From NCBI GenBank assembly GCA_027858555.1, contig JAQICP010000232.1, positions 1-5,138 of the forward strand: a stretch of 5,138 nt of DNA, written 5' to 3'. The position numbers and the translations under genes are program-made. This document shows positions 1 to 5,138 of the stretch, one piece after another. The stretch comes from Vallitaleaceae bacterium (GTDB taxonomy: Bacteria > Bacillota > Clostridia > Lachnospirales > Vallitaleaceae). Each line of letters opens with the position of its first letter. Position 1 is the first letter of the stretch. Below the pieces are notes generated by a model. It was not told where the DNA came from and made no database searches. It saw only the letters and a list, made by a program, of their open reading frames with translations.

Positions 1-3000
1 GAACGACAGGGCTTGTGGTCTAACCGCGAGCGGTACTCAGCCAATGGTTCATCAACTTTTTGTGAATCAAGGCAATTACACGACTACGCAATTCGACACC
101 AAGTTATACATCGTTAGAAAACAAATAGAAAATGCTATCCGAAATACAAGCAAAAAATTCACAGAAGCTTTTTATGTATGTAGCTTGTCTTCTAAAACAA
201 TGATCTACAAAGGTCAATTGTTAGCCCACCAGATTCCTGATTTCTTCACTGATTTAAAAGATGAATCTATGGAAAGCGCTATTGCACTGGTTCACCAAAG
301 ATACTCAACAAATACTTTCCCATCATGGGATAGAGCTCAACCGTTTAGATATTTAGCACATAATGGCGAGATCAACACACTTCGCGGCAACATCAATTGG
401 AAGAACGCTCGTGAAGGTTCCCTGGACTCCGAAGTACTTGGAGAAGATGTCAAAAAATTGTTTCCTATATTAGAACCAGACAGCTCAGATTCTGCCAATC
501 TTGATAATGCAGTTGAATTAATGATTGCAGGTGGTAAATCACTAGCACACGCTGTTTGTATGCTGATTCCTGAAGCATGGCAAGCACATGAAACTATGGA
601 CGCTGAGAAAAAGGGCTTCTTGGAATATCATGCTGGTATTATGGAGCCATGGGATGGTCCCGCAGGCGTTGCCTTTACTGATGGCGTCCAAATCGGTGCC
701 ACTCTAGATAGAAACGGTCTTAGACCAGCTAGATATATTGTTACTGATGATGATTTGGTGGTTATGGCTTCTGAAACTGGCGTATTACCATTTGAATCTA
801 AACCAATCATTAAAAAAGGTCGTCTTCAACCAGGTCGTATGTTCCTAATCGATACTAATGAAGGTCGCATTATTTCAGACGAAGAAATCAAGCGTACCCT
901 TGCTGAAGCAAAAGATTATAAGGGTTGGGTTGAACGTAATAAGCTTAAATTAAAGGACTTTGCCTTACCTCATGAAATTGCACATATCAGTAAAGACCGT
1001 CTATTACAACTCGAAAAAGTATTTGGTTACACTGAAGAAGAATTAAAGAAAATCATTACCCCAATGATCCAAGAAGGCAAAGAATATATTGCTTCCATGG
1101 GTAATGACTCCCCTTTAGCTATTCTTTCTAACAAACCACAATTACTATATAACTATTTCAAACAACTATTTGCTCAAGTTACTAACCCACCAATTGATCC
1201 TATCAGAGAGAAATTAGTTATGTCTCTTATTCAGATCATTGGTGATCGGGGTAGTATATTAGCAGAGCTTGATGAAACTAAAGATGTTGGTTTCATAGAA
1301 CTTGATGAACCAATTCTCACTCATGAGAATTTCGAAAAAATCGTACATATCAAACACAAAAACTTTAGAGCAATTAGAATTCCTACTCTTTTTCCTATTG
1401 ATCAAGGTGGCGCTGGGCTTGAAGAAGCGCTTGACCAATTGAACACACATGTTGAAGAAAACATTGCTGAGGGTTACAATATCATCGTATTATCTGACCG
1501 TAATGTAGACAAATATAGTGCACCTATTCCAAGTTTACTGGCTGTGGCATGTGTCCATCATAATCTTATCAGCAAAAAACTTCGTACAAAAGTTGACATC
1601 ATTGTAGAAAACGGTGATGCTAGAGACGTTATGCAGATGGCTTTGCTAATTGGTTATGGTGTGGATGCTGTATATCCATATTTAGCACTTGATGCCATCA
1701 AAGAATTGATAATCACTGGTACCTACCAGGCTAACAAAGATATTACATATGAAAAAGCGGTTGCTAATTATATCAAGTCACTTAGCAGTGGTCTGTTAAA
1801 AACATTTTCAAAAATGGGTATCGGTACACTCCAAAGCTATCACGGTGCTCAGATTTTCGAGGCTGTTGGTATTAATTCAGATGTTATTGATAATTACTTC
1901 CCAGGTACTGCATCTAGAATTGAGGGTATCGATCTGGAAATCATAGCAAAAGAAGTGGCTATCAGACATGATGAGGCTTTTGCAGAACACAGAAATCCAT
2001 ATAAAGGTTTAGACGAAGGTGCTTTCCATCAATGGCGCCGCGAAGGCGACACGCACCTTTTCAATCCTGATACCATTCATAAACTACAACATTCTTGTAA
2101 AACCAATGACTATGGTCTTTACAAAGAATATGCAAAACATATTAATGATCAAGCAACGCATTTAAGTACAATTCGTGGTTTGCTTAAATTTAAATCACAG
2201 GGTTCGATTTCTATTGATGAAGTAGAACCAATTGAAAAGATATTACCTCGTTTTGCAACAGGCGCTATGTCGTTTGGTTCATTAAGTGCTGAGGCACATA
2301 CTACCCTTGCAAGAGCTATGAATAAGATGGGTGGTAAATCCAATTCAGGTGAAGGTGGCGAAGATAGAAATCGTTTATACAACATGGATGAACGTAGTTC
2401 AATCAAGCAAGTTGCTTCTGGCCGTTTTGGTGTTACAACTGAATATCTAGTAAACTGTACTGAGATTCAAATCAAGATGGCTCAGGGTGCAAAACCAGGT
2501 GAAGGTGGTCACTTACCAGGTCATAAAGTATCAGGATTCATTGGAAAAGTCAGACATACCACACCAGGTATTGACTTGATTTCTCCTCCACCTCATCATG
2601 ACATCTATTCAATCGAAGACTTGGCGCAGCTGATATTCGACTTGAAAAATGTTAATACTAAAGCCAGAATCAATGTGAAATTGGTCGCAGAAGTTGGTGT
2701 CGGTACAGTCGCTGCCGGTGTTTCAAAAGCGCATGCAGATGTTGTCCTTATATCAGGACACGACGGTGGTACCGGTGCTGCTCCAATCAGTTCAATCAAA
2801 TACACTGGCCTACCTTGGGAACTTGGTTTGTCAGAGACCCAACAAACCTTGCTACTAAACGATTTAAGAAGTCGTATTGTGGTTCAAACAGATGGTCAGT
2901 TGAAAACCGGAAGAGATATTGCAGTTGCTGCCCTTCTTGGTGCTGAAGAGTTTGGTTTTGCAACAGCAGCACTTGTCGTATGTGGTTGTATCATGATGAG

Positions 3001-4114
3001 AAAATGTCAGAAGAATACTTGTCCAGTAGGTGTTGCAACCCAAGACCCTGAACTTCGAAAGCATTTCAAAGGCGACCCTGATCACGTCATTAACTTCTTT
3101 ACATTTATGGCTACAGAGCTTAGAGAATATATGGCTGAAATGGGCTTTAGAACAATGGATGAAATGATCGGCCGTGTGGACATGTTAGAACCTAACAAAG
3201 ATCTTCTCACATGGAAAACCAGCAATATCGATTTTGATTCCATTCTATATAAACCAGAATTGCCTTCAAGAGTAGGCACAAGATGTCTCAAACCACAAGA
3301 ACACGATTTAGATGTTCTAGACTTGACCCTAATAAAAGACGCACAGGCTGCCATCATAAGTGGTACTAAGGTTGAAAAAACTTATACGATTAAAAACACA
3401 GATCGTACTACTGGTGCTATGCTTGCCGCTGAAATATCAAAAGCTACTAAAGGACAAGATTTACCAGAAGATACCATCAAATTCAAATTCAATGGTTCTG
3501 CTGGTCAGAGTTTCGGATGTTTTGCAACAAAGGGTATGACTTTTGAAATAGAAGGCGATGTCAATGACTATATGGGTAAAGGTTTATCCGGTGGTAAACT
3601 CATTGTTTATCCACCAACTAATTCAGTATTTGTTCCAGAAAATAACATTATCGTTGGTAACACTCTGCTCTATGGTGCTACTTCTGGAGAAGTCTATATT
3701 CGAGGTATTGCTGGTGAACGTTTCGGGGTTCGTAACTCCGGTGTGACTGCTGTTGTTGAAGGTCTAGGCGATCATGGTTGTGAATATATGACTGGTGGTA
3801 TCACCCTTGTCCTTGGAAAGACCGGTCGGAACTTCGGTGCTGGTATGAGTGGCGGTATGGCATTTGTACTGGATGTTGATGGCGACTTTGTTAAGTATCA
3901 CTTGAATACACAGATTGTAGTTGCAGAAAAGTTAGATATGAAGTCCGATATAGAATTGGTTAAATCGTTAATTAAGAAACATGTCAATTACACAAACAGT
4001 AGTTATGCAAAAGAAATACTTGATAACTTTGATTCATATCAGTCCAAGTTTGTAAAAGTCATTTCACCTGCTTATAAAGATGTACTTGCTAAAAAAGAAG
4101 GAGGTGCACAGTAA
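1..4114 (+). CDS. gltB: Glutamate synthase (NADPH) large/alpha subunit, 5'-truncated by window edge
   Basis: This is the large subunit of glutamate synthase (GOGAT), a cytoplasmic enzyme that hydrolyses glutamine and transfers the ammonia to 2-oxoglutarate to give glutamate. The frame is open to the left edge (first full codon at base 2), giving 1370 visible residues ending at TAA 4112-4114. Residues below are counted from the ATG at 44, which is internal and not the start. Visible domains are: the rest of the class II amidotransferase domain (TNTFPSW, HNGEINT from 106, DRNGLRP from 222); the central domain at about 300-640 (NNPPID-like segment TNPPIDPIREKL near 380); the FMN synthase barrel at about 700-1060 (GAMSFGS from 740, SNSGEGGED from 766, AQGAKPGEGG from 813, GHDGGTGAAP from 905); the 3Fe-4S cysteines C982, C988 and C993 (C-x5-C-x4-C); and the glycine-rich GXGXG domain at about 1110-1310. 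Full GltB is about 1500 residues, so roughly 150-170 are missing, including the N-terminal catalytic cysteine. I see no internal stop or frameshift. Some clostridial genomes label this gene gltA. Identity is very secure. Confidence 0.97.
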   Translation, partial: NDRACGLTASGTQPMVHQLFVNQGNYTTTQFDTKLYIVRKQIENAIRNTSKKFTEAFYVCSLSSKTMIYKGQLLAHQIPDFFTDLKDESMESAIALVHQRYSTNTFPSWDRAQPFRYLAHNGEINTLRGNINWKNAREGSLDSEVLGEDVKKLFPILEPDSSDSANLDNAVELMIAGGKSLAHAVCMLIPEAWQAHETMDAEKKGFLEYHAGIMEPWDGPAGVAFTDGVQIGATLDRNGLRPARYIVTDDDLVVMASETGVLPFESKPIIKKGRLQPGRMFLIDTNEGRIISDEEIKRTLAEAKDYKGWVERNKLKLKDFALPHEIAHISKDRLLQLEKVFGYTEEELKKIITPMIQEGKEYIASMGNDSPLAILSNKPQLLYNYFKQLFAQVTNPPIDPIREKLVMSLIQIIGDRGSILAELDETKDVGFIELDEPILTHENFEKIVHIKHKNFRAIRIPTLFPIDQGGAGLEEALDQLNTHVEENIAEGYNIIVLSDRNVDKYSAPIPSLLAVACVHHNLISKKLRTKVDIIVENGDARDVMQMALLIGYGVDAVYPYLALDAIKELIITGTYQANKDITYEKAVANYIKSLSSGLLKTFSKMGIGTLQSYHGAQIFEAVGINSDVIDNYFPGTASRIEGIDLEIIAKEVAIRHDEAFAEHRNPYKGLDEGAFHQWRREGDTHLFNPDTIHKLQHSCKTNDYGLYKEYAKHINDQATHLSTIRGLLKFKSQGSISIDEVEPIEKILPRFATGAMSFGSLSAEAHTTLARAMNKMGGKSNSGEGGEDRNRLYNMDERSSIKQVASGRFGVTTEYLVNCTEIQIKMAQGAKPGEGGHLPGHKVSGFIGKVRHTTPGIDLISPPPHHDIYSIEDLAQLIFDLKNVNTKARINVKLVAEVGVGTVAAGVSKAHADVVLISGHDGGTGAAPISSIKYTGLPWELGLSETQQTLLLNDLRSRIVVQTDGQLKTGRDIAVAALLGAEEFGFATAALVVCGCIMMRKCQKNTCPVGVATQDPELRKHFKGDPDHVINFFTFMATELREYMAEMGFRTMDEMIGRVDMLEPNKDLLTWKTSNIDFDSILYKPELPSRVGTRCLKPQEHDLDVLDLTLIKDAQAAIISGTKVEKTYTIKNTDRTTGAMLAAEISKATKGQDLPEDTIKFKFNGSAGQSFGCFATKGMTFEIEGDVNDYMGKGLSGGKLIVYPPTNSVFVPENNIIVGNTLLYGATSGEVYIRGIAGERFGVRNSGVTAVVEGLGDHGCEYMTGGITLVLGKTGRNFGAGMSGGMAFVLDVDGDFVKYHLNTQIVVAEKLDMKSDIELVKSLIKKHVNYTNSSYAKEILDNFDSYQSKFVKVISPAYKDVLAKKEGGAQ
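4098..4106 (+). promoter_or_regulatory. Ribosome binding site for gltD inside the end of gltB
   Basis: AAGGAGGTG matches the anti-Shine-Dalgarno end of 16S rRNA almost completely. The GGAGG core (4100-4104) is 9 bases before the ATG at 4114, a normal spacing. It lies within the last codons of gltB, which encode Gly-Gly-Ala-Gln before the stop. It fixes the gltD start and implies that the two subunits are translated from one mRNA. No separate promoter is visible at the junction. Confidence 0.9.
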
Positions 4115-5138
4115 TGGGAAAAGAAACAGGTTTTAAAGAATATAACCGTAATAACGGCAGCTATTTACCAGCAAAGGAACGTGTTGAACATTATAATAAT
4201 ATCTATGTACCTCTAAGTGATGAGGATATAAAGATTCAAGCAGCTAGATGTATGGATTGTGGTATACCATTTTGTTCAAGTAATTGTCCACTGGGTAATA
4301 TCATTCCGGATTTTAATGATCTGGTATACAATGATGACTGGGAAAAAGCTTTGGAAATATTACATATGACTAATAATTTCCCTGAATTCACTGGCATGAT
4401 ATGTCCAGCTCCTTGTGAAGGCGGTTGCGTTCTTGGCATTATCAGTGACCCCATAACCATTGAACACATAGAACTAGCTATTGCAGAAAAAGGATGGGAA
4501 CAAGGATGGATATTACCTCAACCTTCTCCAATCCAGACCGGTAAAAAAGTTGCTATCGTAGGATCTGGTCCAGCAGGCCTTGCTGCAGCACAACAATTAG
4601 CACGTGTTGGTCATAAGGTCACGGTATATGAAAGATCTGATGCTATTGGTGGTGTTATGCGCTATGGTATCCCCGACTATAAATTACCTAAGATTTATAT
4701 TGATAAACGTGTTAATCAGATGGCACAAGAAGGTGTCAAATTCATAACAAGTATCAATGTAGGTGAAGACATCTCTGTAAAAGCATTAGAATCCAAATAT
4801 GACGTTATCTGCCTCACTGGCGGATCAACTGTACCTAGAGACTTGGAAGTATCAGGAAGAGAGTTTGAGGGCATCTATAATGCCATGGATTTCTTACCAC
4901 AGTCCAACAAACGTGTAGCTGGTGACGATTTATCAGATATCAAAGAAATTCTCGCTACCAACAAAAAAGTGGTTGTCATCGGTGGTGGTGATACTGGTTC
5001 TGACTGTATCGGTACATCCCTTCGCCAAGGCGCAACACAGGTCACTCAGCTTGAATTGCTACCTATTCCACCAAAGGAACGGGATATCACACAACCTTGG
5101 CCAATGTTTCCAAGACTAGAGAAAATATCAACTTCTCA
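4114..5138 (+). CDS. gltD: Glutamate synthase (NADPH) small/beta subunit, 3'-truncated by window edge
   Basis: This subunit oxidises NADPH and passes the electrons through FAD and iron-sulfur clusters to the large subunit. The start is ATG 4114, set by the strong ribosome binding site and by the family-typical opening (TGFKEYNR at 5-12). The frame stays open to the window end, giving 341 residues plus two bases; the family is about 480-500 long, so about 150 are missing. Visible elements are: a cysteine-rich N-terminal domain, C46-x2-C49-x4-C54-x3-C58, then C97-x3-C101-x3-C105 within CPAPCEGGC, expected to hold two 4Fe-4S clusters; the FAD Rossmann motif VGSGPAGLAAA at 149-159 with acidic E173 ending the second strand; GG-x3-RYGIPDYKLPK at 179-193; LTGGSTVPRDL at 234-244; and the NADPH-site Rossmann motif VIGGGDTGSDC at 288-298. 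PWPMFPR at 328-334 is typical of GltD near the right edge. Related flavoproteins share this fold, such as the NfnB and dihydropyrimidine dehydrogenase N-terminal regions. The PFCxxxCPLGN and QLELLP segments and the coupling to gltB make GltD the clear choice. Confidence 0.96.
   Translation, partial: MGKETGFKEYNRNNGSYLPAKERVEHYNNIYVPLSDEDIKIQAARCMDCGIPFCSSNCPLGNIIPDFNDLVYNDDWEKALEILHMTNNFPEFTGMICPAPCEGGCVLGIISDPITIEHIELAIAEKGWEQGWILPQPSPIQTGKKVAIVGSGPAGLAAAQQLARVGHKVTVYERSDAIGGVMRYGIPDYKLPKIYIDKRVNQMAQEGVKFITSINVGEDISVKALESKYDVICLTGGSTVPRDLEVSGREFEGIYNAMDFLPQSNKRVAGDDLSDIKEILATNKKVVVIGGGDTGSDCIGTSLRQGATQVTQLELLPIPPKERDITQPWPMFPRLEKISTS

Noticed and set aside
1..45. Locally GC-rich start of the window (about 60% GC in the first 40 bases), with codons such as AGG and GCG
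   Set aside because: The stretch is too short to mean anything, and the translation joins smoothly to the rest of GltB without a frameshift, so a chimeric junction or foreign insert is not supported.
2149..3357. Several minus-strand open frames of 60-91 codons opposite gltB (628-810, 1259-1450, 2149-2406, 2605-2805, 2864-3085, 3082-3357)
   Set aside because: All lie inside a strongly conserved gltB reading frame. None has a recognisable product, and I found no convincing ribosome binding site for them. They are antisense shadows.
3558..3746. Plus-strand 62-codon open frame in an alternative frame within gltB
   Set aside because: It overlaps the conserved glycine-rich C-terminal domain of GltB, and its translation resembles nothing I know.
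4236..4469. Minus-strand 77-codon open frame opposite the start of gltD
   Set aside because: The opposite strand here encodes the conserved cysteine motifs of GltD, so this frame is a shadow.
4922..5119. Plus-strand 65-codon open frame in an alternative frame within gltD
   Set aside because: It overlaps the NADPH-binding Rossmann motif of GltD in the correct frame and has no signs of being a gene.
1..5138. A previously undescribed system, mobile element, CRISPR array, RNA gene or riboswitch
   Set aside because: The whole window is accounted for by two well-known overlapping genes in intact frames. No non-coding space is present, and I saw no direct repeats, attachment sites or structured RNA motifs beyond coding sequence.

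Overview
The window is a two-gene piece of a core nitrogen-assimilation operon, read left to right on the + strand. It holds the large (alpha) subunit of glutamate synthase (gltB, cut off at the left edge), followed at once by the small (beta) subunit (gltD, cut off at the right edge). There is no intergenic space: the gltB stop codon and the gltD start codon share one base (TAATG). I see no RNA gene, mobile element, CRISPR array or large repeat, and essentially every base is coding.

Layout. Bases 1-4114 encode about 1370 visible residues of GltB: the rest of the class II glutamine amidotransferase domain, the central linker domain, the FMN-binding synthase barrel with its 3Fe-4S cysteines, and the C-terminal glycine-rich beta-helix domain. 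The true N terminus, including the catalytic cysteine, lies left of the window. A near-perfect Shine-Dalgarno sequence at 4098-4106, inside the last gltB codons, serves gltD. Bases 4114-5138 encode the first 341 residues of GltD: the N-terminal cysteine-rich iron-sulfur domain, the FAD Rossmann motif and the NADPH Rossmann motif. About the last 150 residues are missing.

How they work together. In the bacterial NADPH-dependent enzyme, GltD takes electrons from NADPH through FAD and passes them through iron-sulfur clusters to the FMN in GltB. GltB hydrolyses glutamine, channels the ammonia to the FMN site and makes glutamate from 2-oxoglutarate. With glutamine synthetase this forms the GS-GOGAT cycle.

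Organism. The DNA is AT-rich (roughly 38% GC in the lines I counted), has a strong AAGGAGGTG-type ribosome binding site, and uses many AT-ending codons. With the sequence flavour of the proteins, this suggests a low-GC Gram-positive bacterium, most likely of the Clostridia, but this is inference without a database search. I found no undescribed system here; the findings are small points about annotation and residue variation.
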